Positions 11,007-23,426 of a DNA stretch of 64,000 nucleotides are shown here, piece by piece. Origin of the DNA: Gracilaria domingensis. Lineage: Eukaryota; Rhodophyta; Florideophyceae; Gracilariales; Gracilariaceae. The stretch lies in assembly GCA_022539475.1 (NCBI GenBank), contig VCMS01000018.1, forward strand, positions 476,756-540,755, read 5' to 3'. Position 1 is the first letter of the stretch, and every line of letters begins with the position of its first letter. The notes beneath the pieces were generated by a model. It did not search any database, was not told the origin of the DNA, and saw only the letters and a list, made by a program, of their open reading frames with translations. The position numbers were made by a program, and so were the translations under genes.

Positions 11007-14000
11007 TCAAGCAAAGGCTCCATACACGTTATTTCCCAAAAGTACCCTGCCCGACCATTTTTCTCTCCCCTTCACCGGCAATTCCATCGTTTCTACATTA
11101 ACAGATTTTATCGTAACCAGAGAGCCCACGTTCATCATACTCTTACTACGTAACATTCTTAACATTGACACCGGAGGTGTTGGTGGTTCCGAACAGTTCT
11201 CGGCAGACCCGTCTTGGGAGACATCCTTACATACCTCCATCGCGAGGCGCGTCGAGGCGACGAAGTCGGTGTCTCAGCCTGAGAAGAAGGAGATGTAGAG
11301 CAAAACGCCCTGAAGAGGGATGCACCGAGGTGCTTTTCATAGTTTGTTGATCCGTTACTGGCTTCCACACCTCATGTTATGAGAGGCTACTGTAATAATG
11401 GCCCTATTTTAGAGTATGCTTAGAAAGGGCAGTGTTTCTGCACACGTGTGCGGAGTTGGGCCGATGCTGGGTGCGCCGTTGCAAGCCTGCAACGGTTCAC
11501 ACGTAAGGGTCGTTGGCCGGCAGCGCCAGATATTTAGATATTTTTAGTCTATATTTCACGTGCCCTATATAAGTGGCGGCACCTGCCACCATTGTACGGG
11601 AAGTAAACCTCAAGGAGGCCTTTGGCTCTAGCTTCTTGTCGCGTGTGAACGGTTCTTCGTCCCTAACCGGGCTAAACCGCCGCATCCCCGGAGTTGCTAT
11701 TCCCCTCTGTCGTCGAGGAGTCCTAGACCGTCGTCAAGGCATCTTTCTGTTGTTTATTCGTTAGTGTTTCCGTCATACGGCTCTTGTTTCTCTGCCCTGT
11801 TATACAGGTTTGGCCCACTAGTCTCGGGACTTATTCCCGTTTATCACGAGTCAGTGCTCCGCAGTGCGGTCGTTCGCTGATTTTTTGTTGCTTCATACCG
11901 TTGGGCTGGATATCTCCCCTGGCCGTGGCACACGAGAACATCCAGATCCCTACGCCGATTCTTCCCCTTTTACCTTCGACTGCACGCTCAGATCGGGGCC
12001 ACCCGGACTAACACCCGGCACCGCGCTGGCCCTATCGGAGGGTTCTACTGCTCTATCTACCTCAATAGAGAGCAGGTCTCGAGCACCCTGTAGGTGCGCT
12101 TTCCGCGAAGCGGCTCTTGTTTGCCCACTCGTGGGATTGCACCACAGTTTTCAGACATTCGGATTGCAATCGATCACATTATTACCTCGGATTCATCCAT
12201 TGCTCTTATGGGGGAGTACACGCGATCCCGTCGGTCACAATATTCAATGTAGCAATCCAATACGGCTCCAAGATGTTCCGTAATCTCTTCCATGAATACA
12301 TCTTCTCGAACAGCTAGATATAGCTTCTTCTTAGACGGTATCCAGTATGCCACAGCTACCACACGGTCATCACTTCAATGGGGTGGATCTTGAGCCATTG
12401 AGTTGTTCCTGAGCCCCGTTCTCAAGTTTTGCTCCATTTTCATTCGTACAGCCATCAGTATACTTTCCAACGCCTGTGTATCATACTTTCCGAAGAGGTT
12501 GGAGAACAACATCTGGCTTTTACGCCCGCGCCCTCCTTCAAACTCTGTCGCTCCAGCAACTGACGCAATCCAAGCGTCTGGACGCGCGAACTGCACTATT
12601 TTGCCATCCGCTGGGTCCATGTCTCCCTCATTTCTCGAATCCATTTGGTTTGCATCGTAACCCAGAAACTCCCGTAAGACTTGTGGGCGCAGAACGTTTC
12701 TAAACAGCAAGTATTGGGAGTTGTGCTCTTCGCCACGCATTTTGAACCCGGAAAATGATATGTCCTCTCTTTTGGATGTTCTACATGTGGAGAGAATCTC
12801 ACACCCTTTCGCATCTAGCGGCAGAAGCTTCTCCGTAGTTTCTCCGCTCATTGTAGGTATATGCTCCTACCCCTCTCATGAGATGGTGTCTTCACCAATA
12901 TTTCATAACCTAGCCCCATCAACAACTTCTCCTTCGCGTGGCGTTTTCGAACCCCAACCGCATCGCTCAAGGTGTTCTGCAACCTCTTCCGTAAGCACAT
13001 GTCGCTGGTCAGCTGTCTGATGCATTCCTTTTCCATCTTCATCTCCGGGATGGATTCCCAACGAGGCTTCATTACCTCCATCTCCACGATTTGCATCAGC
13101 AAGTTATGACCTGTACCACGAATCGATGGAGTATACGCTGTCATCTCCATCCATACCTTCATTGGACAGCGTGGAACAATCTCTTTCCTATCAACGAATA
13201 GGACACTGTACTCAGTCTCAGGTCCATGTGTCTCACTTCGATTCCCCCAGTTTCTCGCTGAGGAACTCATCTAGAAGCACAATTCCCTTGTCTCGTCTTT
13301 CGCGTATTGCAGTACGGACTCGTATACTGTTTTTGCTACTCCTATATAAGCGTCGTTCACATCAATATTGTATCTTTTCCTTCCCCTGTGCAAATCACGC
13401 TCCCTCCGTGTTTCTCCTCGCTTCAGTGCTTCTCGAAGTGATTGTAATAGAACATCTTGCTCCTTCACCTTTAGCTTCAGTTCCGTCATGCTTTTCTGTG
13501 CTATTCTTACGCTCATCTTCAGACTTTGATTATCCTCAGTTAGTCGAAAGAGATGCGCCTTGAAGTCTCTAATCTTGTCCAGCAGCTCGTAGCGTGGGGG
13601 TAGGCTTTCGTCTTCTTCGCCTTCTTCGTCTAAACCAGCAAGATCACGAGATGGAAGGGTACGATTAGTTTTCCGGCGACCTGCCACACTACGACTCCTT
13701 TCGTTCCATGTCTCTCTTGGTAATTCTGACCCCACCTCTGTCCGTTCCATACGTCTCTCTCCGAAGGAAATCGAGGTGGAAGTCTTCCTTCTCATTTGGT
13801 TGAACCTATTCTGCGATGGTACGACCGTACGAGGATCAGACTTTATCTCGTCGACTTCTTCCTCGTTCGTATGACATTCGGGATGAATGGAAGCGTTTCT
13901 ATTCCGAAAGCTCTTCCTCAACGGTGCGGGCGCACGTACGGAGGACTACATACTATTGACTTCTTCCTCGTCACTAGCACGCTCGGCATGAAGGGAATCG

Positions 14001-14590
14001 TTCCGAATTTTGATCTCCATTCGCGATGTTGCGAGCGCACGTACAGCGGGCTGTATACCATCTGCTTCGTCTTCCTCCCTACTACGTAGAGGTTGAATGG
14101 AATCGTTTGTAATGCCCCTCGTCGCATCAGATGAGATTGATCTTTCATGTCTGTCCAACTCTTCTTCGATGACATTGTTTCTCAAATTTCTTGCCTGTGT
14201 TCCTTTCGCTTTCGTACGTCTCTCGGCAACATTCTCTTCCAAATTTGCATCATCGATGATTCTTGGCACTTCCTCTGCATTTTTGTGTCATGTAGCCGGC
14301 CCTCCCACTGAGCTGTGATGTGGTAACACTACTTCGCTCTCTGTCACTTCCGTTGTGGTCGTACTAACAGCCAGCTTCGGTTTCGTTTTTGCCGTCGAAG
14401 CCTGGAGTGCTGACTTCGAACCAGACTTCTTTCCCGTAAGCCAGACACGGAAAGCTCGTCGTCGAGTACTTCTTCGGGTCGCGGCAGGCGAAGAGTTTTT
14501 GCGCCTAGCTACGCCAATACCATACCGCGGGATTGTTTGGGATCCCTTCGTCTCCCGGTCGTTCGCGTTGCTGGACTTTTGCAGAGCCAT
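11007..14590 (-). pseudogene. Second gene of the Plavaka-like element, unknown product
   Basis: From ATG 14590 one minus-strand frame continues to 12848 through only three in-frame stops (TGA near 14288, TAG near 13945, TAG 13271-13273). It then shifts by one base at about 12850 and goes on to 12375 and, in pieces, to 11007. The N-terminus is very basic (RRSTRRRAFRVW). Next come three imperfect ~33-residue repeats ending in an EEE/EED cluster (REEDEADGIQ, ASDEEEVNSM, TNEEEVDEIK, about 14085-13840). A predicted coiled coil (KMSVRIAQKSMTELKLKVKE) lies near 13500. The C-terminal half, shared with 5590-6485, matches nothing I know. Its position opposite the transposase suggests an accessory protein of the transposon, but that is inference. 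A ~0.8-kb LTR-like insertion interrupts it at 11374-12153. Confidence 0.58.
11374..12153 (+). repeat. LTR-like insertion inside the second Plavaka gene
   Basis: Compared with the shorter copy at 5590-6485, this element has extra DNA between about 11240 and 12153. A plausible start is TGTTATGAGAGG at 11374 and the end is ...GTTTTCA just before the homologous GACATTCGG. It holds a TATA-like box (CCTATATAAG, about 11564-11573) followed by a pyrimidine-rich leader, like an LTR promoter. No coding region or target duplication could be confirmed, so this is a candidate solo LTR only. Confidence 0.35.
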
Positions 14591-15138
14591 GATTGCGCTT
14601 CAGAATCGTGCGAAAAGGAAGCGATTCTGTTCGGATTACGGAGTGGGAAAACGGAAGCTTCTGGAGTTCTGCTCGTAGTGTGGGGCGAAAAAGCGGAAGG
14701 GGGTAAGCTTGTGAACCCTTTGCAGCAGGTGGTGGAGAACTTCAGTGTATTTTGAGCCCTGAGTGAGCTGGTTCATTCCTGTGGTAGACATTCGTACCAA
14801 ATTTCCACATTTCCCATGGCCGTATTTTTCATTGGCTATGGTCTATACACCAGGTCCGTCTGTTGGCTCCGTTCATGATGAAGATCCTCTGTTCCTTGGT
14901 CTAGCCTCCTGGGTGTGAGGTGTTAGTTCTGAGGTATTACTTTTGAGGTGATAGTTCTGATCGCTGTGGAGTATTCTTAGTAGCTCATTGCTTAGCACGA
15001 AAATGTGTCCTTGTGCCACGTTGTCGATTCCTGCAACAATAGGTTTACTAGAATGATGAATGCATTCAAGAAAAACGCGGTAGTTATGAAATACATTACA
15101 ACAGTTTCTATTACGTCGAACTATAAAGCAATGGAGAG
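14591..15138. other. Spacer, no gene recognised
   Basis: It lies between the start of the second Plavaka gene and the stop of the SET-containing gene. One minus-strand open stretch (14873-15157) has no motif. The outer end of the Plavaka-like element should fall here, but I could not identify a terminal repeat. Confidence 0.35.
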
Positions 15139-17810
15139 TTAAAAATACCCCTCCCATGGATATCTGGGTCCATAGTCTACTTCAAGTTCGTCGTGTTCAT
15201 TAATATCCCTTGTAGCCGTCACCAACAGTAGGCTATAGCTTGCGAGTGTACCCAATGTGGTAGCTTGATGCTCGGAGACCTGTCGAATAATAATGTTTGG
15301 TAAGGGGCCTTGGTAAGGCTCCATCTCGGCCAAATCTTTCTCTTCGTCCCCATTCCGGTACGAAGAATCATTGATATAGCTCGCTATACAGAAAAGAGCC
15401 GGTACTACTCAGGCAATCGCAGTATTGATTTCGGAATCATAGTGAGAAAGCGTGCTGTACGTCTAACCTGTTGATTCAGCGGTGAGCAAACTCTGTACAT
15501 TCATCATCTTCAATGTGCCTTGGAGATTCAGAGGCCATTCGTGCACCGGTTTCTCCTTGTGCTGTGCGATGAGACTCGGTTCTCTGCAAAAAGTTGTGAT
15601 GTAGGAATTGATATGAAACGGGAAACATTGCTATGACGGGAATCTTTTTGGGGCGGTTCAAATACGCGAGGTTCTTTGCTTCTCTGCCGGGAACTTTCTC
15701 TGTACTAAATATAAGGCTTGAAAGACCTCATTACTGACAGTTATTCTTGCGCTGAACTCGTTACGCCAAACCTTGCCCGCATAAATCAGTACAGCATTGT
15801 GTTCAGCATAAGCGAAGCAGTGCTCATCCCTCTAACTTCCAATGAAGCGTCGGGGCTCTTCCATGTCCATGCACGCCAAGGCACCGGAAAATGTTCCAAT
15901 ATAGGGACCAACCACAACGTCCCCGGGATTTGAGAACCTGGCAATGAGTTCCTTAAGCAGTGCCATCGGTTTCTGTTCGGGGCGGACCTGAACCGAGACT
16001 ATTTTGGAACGGTTCCTTACTCTCGAACGGAATCCTTCAGCAGCCTCCAGATGCGGGACCTGATCGATACTGGAGTAACGCCCGGGGTACTGCGTGGGAA
16101 CGTAGCTGAAATATTTGTAGTTCACCATCACCTCCTGCTCCTCGTACGCGTTTCCATTCCGGACTCTGTGCACAGCATACTCGGTTGCAGAGGAAACCCG
16201 TGTTGTGTTCCTTCCGGGGTTCTTCAAGGTGTTCGTACAATTGCATCGGTGTGGGGTCGACTAAGAACGAAGAACTTTGCCTCCTTACTGCATTCTCTGA
16301 TTTGTGCTCACGTAGAATCTCCTCCCAGTCCGCGAACTGTTCGATGGTACAGATAGATATATAATGACCGCCAGGGGGATGCATTGAGGCTATCATTTCT
16401 GCAGTTTTAACTATATGTTTGTCCAGAAGCTCAATATGCTCACTGTCACGTATACCAAAAGATGGTCCGTGAGTACGAGTTTAACATTGACTTCTAGGGA
16501 ATTATCGGAAGAGAAAAGTGTACCATGAGCCTCCAATAAATCTTCATTACCAACGCGATGCATAGAGAACTGTTGCTTCATGTTCTTTATGACCACATCG
16601 AGAGACGTCGTCGTCCTTACATCGCTAAAGTCGTGAGGTGGAAATATACCATCAGGAACATTAGAAACAGGTTGCGCTCCATCGTCGTCATCATCCGTGT
16701 TGTCTATGACAATGACATCCACTGAACCTGGGTCTGTATAGGATGTTCTACCGGATGTTTTACCCACCGTCCTAGCCTTTGACGTAAAGGAAATGATTCT
16801 CTGTAGCGAAACCGTATCATCAATCTTCACCGTGACCGTGTTGCTTTCTTCCTGACTTATTGACAGAGTGGCCCGGGATGGCTGCTGGAAAGGTCTCAGA
16901 TTCAGCTGGACAATAACGGTACGAAGAATAGCCAAATGATCATCGGAAAAAGCATCAAAACGAGATGGAACCCGTGTCCGAAGTTTCCTTTGAAAGCCTT
17001 CCAGCAGTTCCCATTTGGTAGTAGCAGAAATTTTGTAGAGAAATCCGTGTAACACAACCTTGTTTAGATCAGACACGAACTCCTTTGACAAATCCCTTAG
17101 TTTGATACCGATATCATCCAAAATGGTGTGAACCCAAGGCACAGTAGCGCGGACCTCTGTGGTTGGCTTCACTTCGATCCTCAATGTTTTGAACACCGAT
17201 GCTGGGCTGTAGCCGGAGGAACGGGACTCAATTGCACCGAAAGAAAGCGTCGCTTACTCCATGGCAAGAAACGGTAACAGCAGTTGTGCTGTGTCACGAA
17301 ATCTAAGACTGGAAGCAAAAGAATCCCATCCTAGACATACCATTTGCACAGCATGTCCCATCCACCTTATGTGCGTTTGGTTTAACATGACGAAACCATT
17401 AAAAAGCGGCACCTGTCTTCGAGAACCAGTTGCAGTCTTCGCCTTCTTCGCAACTGAGAGTCGCCTCTTCCTAGTGATACGCATCACTAGGGATAGATAG
17501 AGCAACTGCTGAAAATGAGTAGCACGCTCAATCCAGAAGGTAGTTTTCTTCGTCTGCTTAGATCCGGGACCATGCTCTTTGAATAACTCATTCCAGAACA
17601 CACGCTCCATCAGATAATTCCCGCCATCCACATTCTTATACAAACTTCATTCGAAAAAATACCTCAGCTGACGATCCTAACTCCAGTCATCTGCGTCAAT
17701 GATACCGACATACTTGTAGACCCAACTTATGAACCTAACATCCGTACATATCTTCACCAGCTCCTGTGGCGTATAGTTTTTGTACGTGCTCTTCGTAACA
17801 TCCGTGAGAA
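15139..17810 (-). pseudogene. DNA methyltransferase (beta-class, N4/N6 type) followed by a SET domain
   Basis: Read from about 17810 to 15139 on the minus strand. The N-terminal ~400 residues are unrecognised; they are interrupted by a TAG and a TGA (17650-17690) and by TAA near 17255. A one-base loss then breaks the catalytic motif IV at about 16458-16472 (T-D-P-S-F-G when the shift is bridged). After it come RPEQKP (about 15970-15985) and FSNPGDVVVGPYIGTFS (about 15890-15937), the usual X and I motifs of beta-class N4-cytosine/N6-adenine methyltransferases. The usual Asp of D-P-(F/Y) is Gly here. A TAG at 15832-15834 is followed in frame by more open sequence. At 15410-15139 the reading shows SYINDSS, PNIII, ATRDI and DELEVDYGPRYPW, the C-terminal half of a SET lysine methyltransferase. 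Whether both domains were one protein is inferred from strand, order and spacing. The gene is clearly dead. Confidence 0.6.
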
Positions 17811-20211
17811 ATTCACGTCACAAGCCAGACTGGCATGGTTTGCGACAGAGTACGCAACGAGAGCCGTGTATCCAACCTGACGAGGGCAACCAATGCCGCC
17901 TCGAGACGCCGCAAACGAGTCTCTCAGCTCGAGAAGTATGCTGAACAAACGAAGAAACCGCATCGCCATAATATCTTTCTAACCGGAGCTAGACTCCGTG
18001 GATGGCACGGAAGATGCGATAGTCCACATCGCTCTGCTGTTAAGATCACGGGGGGTCTGTTTCCGACGGAGGCCATGTGACTCTCGCAAGAAGTCGCGAA
18101 AGCAGAATAGACGGTGGCGAGAAACTAGCTAGAGAAGTTCTCGAAAGCTTAGTAAACGGTGGTGACGAAACGTTATTCTAAATTCGTATTTGAGCGGGTG
18201 TTTTTCGTACGCAGGGGGGTGTGAACAGGTTTGCGAGAGAGGGTGTAGTACGAAGATTGGTGTAATATCACGTCTAGTGGTGACCCCCGTGGTGGTCGGA
18301 TGCGACATGTTCAGACCGCGGTCTGGAGACTGTGGAACCAGGTACCGAGCCACGTGTAGAGGGCGTTGTGGGGCGCATGGGGCAGATGAGATATGCTCCT
18401 ATACGACTCAGAATCGCCGTTCTCCGCCACCGACTGCCTCCAAACGCATCATTGTCTCCCGTAGCCGCCATCATAGGGCTGCATGCAAAGTTCCTGTACA
18501 CTCTCCGCCTTCACTCTCGCCCTTTGCGCTCCAACTCTGACGCGCACTCAAAGAGCGGTTGCATTGAGCAGGCGCAAGGCGTCCAGACACCAGCGTCATC
18601 GCAACCTTCGACCACCGCATCCGTCGCACTCAACAACAAGAGCGTCTGGAACAACATGCGGCTTAGGTCTTTCCACTCTTTGTACTGGTAATACCAATGT
18701 AGTAGCGAGCACGAAATTTTACAGCTCTCACATTCCTTTTGGCCAGAGCATCCGCCCCGCCTTTCACGTAATGCAAACGGCCGTCGCAAGGCGCAAACGC
18801 CCATAATAACTCTGCCTTGACAACTGGAGCCACCGTGGCCGCAGCTGCTGATCTCGGTATGCCTAATGACTGCGCTAAAAATCCACCGCCGGTCTGGATT
18901 TCTGTCTCAGGCGCTCAGGTTTGTACAAGCTAGCACATATTGCGTGGATTGACCTTTACGACTGACACCTTGTTGATGATGCAGCGTCAACATACTTCTT
19001 AGCACCCACACCAAGAGCAGAACACGTCAATGACACAATCTGTAGAGTCGCCGCCCGCTACTGAACGTCATGAGAGTCCTTCTCAGACTGCTTTCATGAC
19101 AAACAGCCATGATCATAATAACCGTACAATTGCCATTGGTACTGCCATCACTACCTTCATTCTCGATTGGCTCTGCTCTTCGGCATTCAAACAGAACTTC
19201 GATTAAACCAAATCCGAGCGAAATAATTTCTTGCCTCTTTGTAGATACATATAAACTGCGATGTTAAACGACAAATGTGCTCTGCGTAGCTCTACTCAGC
19301 TCTACTTTGTACCCTAAAACCTCCTTACCCACCTACGGTAGGGTGGCGGGGTGGGCAGATGCTTGGTGTCCAGACCACGTTCTGAACACGGCACATCCGG
19401 CCACCAGAGGAGGGTACCAGGCGGAAACCGTGGGGGTTGATCATGCTGTCTGGCATGCATCTAAGCCTTCTAAACCGTCTCTAACCGCCTGTACCACTCT
19501 TTCAAAGTGACGCGAATGTTCATGCGAGCATTTTCGCGAGCTGCACTACAATTCTGAGATACTAACGGGTGCGACACTTCAACCGACATCGAAACGTGTA
19601 CCGTGTTCAAACCGAGCGGATGCGGCGTTTGCTGACGTGATCAAAGCATTATACGATTACCGCTTTTTTCTGTATTCAACCTTTATAGGTGCTTCACGAA
19701 GCTAAATCCAAACACGGTATATAATGGAGCCAAGAGGATTGGCGAAACGGCAGATGAGGCGCTCCTGAAAGCCGCAGAAAGTTCGGAATCTCATGGGGCG
19801 GCATCTCCGAAGTGCGAAGAAGACAAAAGAAGAACGAAAGAAGAGTAATGATGAAGCACAGAATCCGGAGACGAGTATGAGCTCTAACTAGGGGAATGCG
19901 AGGCCCTCACAGGGGAACAAAGTGACGCTTCTTATCGCGAGGAATGAAGGGGATAAGGTCCCAATTGGCACGGCTGACGTGGCGGTCATCGAGTCTGCCA
20001 GCGACAGCAAAGACTATCGAAGAGTAATTCATTGTCACACACTGGAAGCGAAGCCGGGAGAGAATATAGTCGGTATATGACGAGCGGATGTGTCCAAGAA
20101 GCTCCATACACCGTATCCGTATCTCTTTAAGTGTAAGGATGAAGACTCCATTCCGAAGACGGTTGCGGACTTAAACAGATGGGTCTCTATGCTCGGGACT
20201 TGAATTTCATG
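17811..20211. other. Unassigned interval between two divergent pseudogenes
   Basis: Many short overlapping frames occur on both strands. A 58-residue plus-strand piece (about 19030-19203; ATERHESPSQTAF...) looks protein-like but has no recognisable partner. The upstream region of the methyltransferase gene may extend to about 17970. I see no TATA box that I would trust. Confidence 0.35.
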
Positions 20212-21449
20212 GCTTCGCGTGAGACTGTTCAGAACACCACGCCGCAGGTGCCCAGTAAGAAGTCAGAGCATACCAATGCGGCGTCTACGACAGGAGGGAA
20301 ACGAGTGCGTATGGCGGGAACAGCGAAACCCCTGCGTACACCGAGTCGAAAGCGGTTGGCACCTCAGGTAGCCCAGGCCGAAACAACAGGCAAACAGCAG
20401 AAGAGCAAAGGGGCGAAGGAAGTTTGTGACAAGAAATCTGAGCTTCAGGAGAGAGGTTTATGTATTCTGGAAGGCTTTGCTTGTGACAACGACCTTTTGA
20501 AGATGGCTGAAAGTCCCAGTAAGCTCATCGATGGGGATGTAAGCGTCAAGTTATTGGACTTCTTCAAAACCGTTTCGAAGAAGCCCCAGACCTCAGGGTA
20601 CCGGAGAATCGAACTACATGTATTTCTATAATCAACGCAGACAATGGAGGTTACATGACGACGGGAAGAGTTATAGTGGACAACATGGATACTAGACCGG
20701 AGACGTATTTTCTCGTGAAGAAGAGGGCATTGTTACATGCTCAGCTTGGTCAGATATGTGCGGTGGTGGGGCTACAAGACAACAAGCAACCGAATGAGTG
20801 AATGTATGCACCGAAGACCAGAGAAAGGATCTTATGTACCGGAGTGGCTTGCCAGTGACAGCAACTACATACCGACTCCGAGACCGTGAAAAACGAACAC
20901 AAGCTGGAAGGGAAGAACCCGGGGTACTTTGTGATAGTCTCCGGAACTGTGTTGTTCGCGCTTTGGATATATGAAGGATCCCACAGTCAGTTTGCTGTAA
21001 CGGCAAAGACATTTGAAGGGTTGGCACGAGGAATTGTTGTGAGAAAGATCTTTTTCACACCTATCTGTGTGTTTATTGGGAGGGCGGATGTATTTCAGGC
21101 CCATGCGGGCACTAAAGATGGAAGAGTTCCGGAAAACACACTGTTTCGCTACCATCTGTATATGGTACCAGAGAAGTACAGTTGGCCGGATGCAGTTCAT
21201 CTGAATCACCACTTTTGACGGACCTTTTTGGAAGAAAACGACCTCATGGAAATGACAGACAACACAGGTGGTCCTGCGGTGGACAAAGAGTTGGTGGAGG
21301 ATGGGGAGGACGAGGACGAAGAGAATGAATTGATGGTTGAAGAATAGGACAGCGATGAAGAAGACGAGAACTTTGAATCGCATTGGATGGAAGAAGGGAC
21401 AGAGGATGGGGAGAAGAACCGAACGAGCGAAGAATTTCTGAATTTATGA
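20212..21449 (+). pseudogene. 2-oxoglutarate/Fe(II)-dependent oxygenase (PhyH-like fold), inactivated
   Basis: From ATG 20212 the protein starts with a basic, Lys/Thr-rich tail, then a LQERGLCILEGFACD segment typical of the entry to PhyH-like oxygenases. A frameshift near 20620 leads into a second frame that holds the iron ligands H-T-D (20868-20876). This is followed by WIYEGSH, then FIGRADVFQAHAGT (second His 21102-21104), then RYHLYM, whose Arg would bind 2-oxoglutarate. The frame carries TGA at 20799, 20856 and 21216 and TAG at 21345, and after the third stop it continues with an acidic tail (EDGEDEDEENE) to TGA 21447-21449. Such enzymes oxidise a bound substrate using O2 and 2-oxoglutarate; the substrate (small molecule, protein or nucleic acid) cannot be told. 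All metal ligands survive, so decay may be recent. Confidence 0.6.
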
Positions 21450-21644
21450 TATTGTAGTTGACGAGTGGACATCCAGAGATGTCTTCACCATGTTTTGTTG
21501 TTGTTGAAGATATTGATTTTTGTTTTGCGTAAAAAACTATGTCATAAGTGCTATATATATGTCCATATGTTTCCACAAAGGGACTTCATTAAGAAGGAGT
21601 TAAATGTTTGTTCTTTACCTATGTACTACTAGTACCAATCGTAG

Positions 21645-22930
21645 TTAGTTTCTAAAGTATTCCTCCAATAGTTGCCGAGTCTGGGGTCTAGGATGCTCTC
21701 CGAGTGCACACAAGTACCTCCTGAGGTTGACCCGTGGTTTGTGTTTGACAATACCCGCACACACAAGAAGGGCAACGAATAGGGTGTTTGTAAGAAGAGG
21801 GGGAATGCCTCTGTACAAACGAAAGGCTGATAGTTCTAGCGACTCAGAAAGCGTGTGGGCGAAGAATACTGGGACCACTCTGTTCAAAAACATTCTGATG
21901 GAGGGCAGTACATCAATGAAAAATAGAGCCTCTCTGAAGGAGTGTAGGATACAACGGATGTAGATACAGAGCATTTTCTATCGAGTTCCTACGCCGTGCG
22001 AGAGCGGTAGAATGTTGTTAAAGGTATTGCCTGTAGAGTAGAAGATAGAGAGTGCGTTCACGACGATAGTGAATAGGCCGAATAGGAATCCACCTGGAAA
22101 AAACGCTATAGATGCTGTTTTGACAGATTCTATAAGATTGGAGGGGGATAAACGGAGTTGATAGGTGACGAAGGTGAAGAGATTGAGAGCTAAAAAGCCA
22201 CCGACGGCTATACCCAAGTATTTATTCCTCAATATGGAGGAGGTGCTCGTCATGTGCGAGGGAATCATCGCTTCGAGAGCTAGGGTACCGTATCTTGCAT
22301 GTAGGAAAAGGCCACTTCGAAGAGAATAATGTGTAACATGGTTTCCAGATTGCTATATAGAATTGTGAAACATAGCTGAGCATGGCGAGAGGAGCGCTTG
22401 AATAGAAGCGCTTGGGCCAAGACGGGCTTGATGATACCGTAAAGCGCGCCTATGGCTACCGTTAACAATGAAGCAAATAACACCATTGAAGGTGACGAAA
22501 ACATGCTGAGCCGATTTTGAAAGTAGAATCTTGACTGATATACATAATTCGAAAGCTCTGGGAGAATTCGAATAGACGGAGTAAAGGGTGGGTGCTCCAA
22601 AAAAGTTTCGTGACGGGGTGTATCATGTAGTATTTCATAGAGCTCATTGAGCTCATTCTGCAGTGCGGGAGTGATGAGAGTTTGCACCCCACAAATGTGA
22701 GCTTCTTCAGCATCGAGGTCGTACTGTAGCTAAAGGCAGTTGTTGAAAGTGGTGGACGTTGCATGTGAGAAAGCATCCAGCTGGATACGTACAGAACGCA
22801 GTCGATTGTTTAGCTGGATTTCCCGTACTTGGGGTGTATTGCGAAAGAACATTGCGGAACAGTTTCGTTTTCGAATTCGTACCAAAGGAGAGTAGAACGG
22901 GCTTTGAATGGTTGTAGAGATGCGGTACAT
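21645..22930 (-). pseudogene. Multi-pass membrane protein, broken, unknown family
   Basis: Start at ATG 22930. One frame runs to about 22290 with a single in-frame TAG (22730-22732), shifts once near 22290, then runs through a second in-frame TAG (21975-21977) to 21645. At least five hydrophobic segments are visible: near 22480 (VLFASLLTVAIGALYGII), 22340 (TMLHIILFEVAFSY), 22190 (LGIAVGGFLALNLFTFV), 22075 (FFPGGFLFGLFTIVVNAL) and 21760 (PPLLTNTLFVALLVCAGIV). The tail after the last one is basic (NLRRYLCAL...). The topology resembles a small integral membrane protein of about 420 residues, but no family signature is recognised. Three lesions spread over a frame that otherwise stays open point to a gene lost fairly recently. 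Confidence 0.5.
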
Positions 22931-23426
22931 ATATTCATTGGAAATTGGACTGTTTGTGAATTACAATACATAGGAAAACAGCTCTACTATTACGCTTCTT
23001 TAAAAGTGGAGGCTACTAACATGTAGAGAACATGGTTTTCATAAACGATTGATTAGACTGGTTGCTTTTATACTATACTATGAGAGGAGACAGTAACATA
23101 CGTAAGGAATAAGCTACATGGATAATGATGAATTGGTAATATGAAGAGGGGAGACGGTTGAAAACTGGGGAATCGGGCTAGAATTATTGAAATTGTTTTT
23201 CAGAAACAATGCTTCACACCGATAAGAACGGGTGCTAGGCAGTGGTGGTGAAAGCGCGTACGTACAGGACAGGTTTTTCGCGCCATGGTAAGTTCATGGA
23301 GCGTCTACGCACGAATAGAGTTTCTTCTTCTCCCGTTTCGGATTCCTTCCGTTTCCGTTCCCTTTCCTCTCTTTCCATTTTTTCCCTTCTTCCTACCGAT
23401 ACATTCCCGCTGATTCAAATCTGATC
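22931..23426. other. Divergent promoter interval
   Basis: This interval separates the membrane-protein start and the Lys-rich gene start, which point away from each other. A strongly pyrimidine-rich run at about 23320-23400 precedes the plus-strand ATG. Confidence 0.3.
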
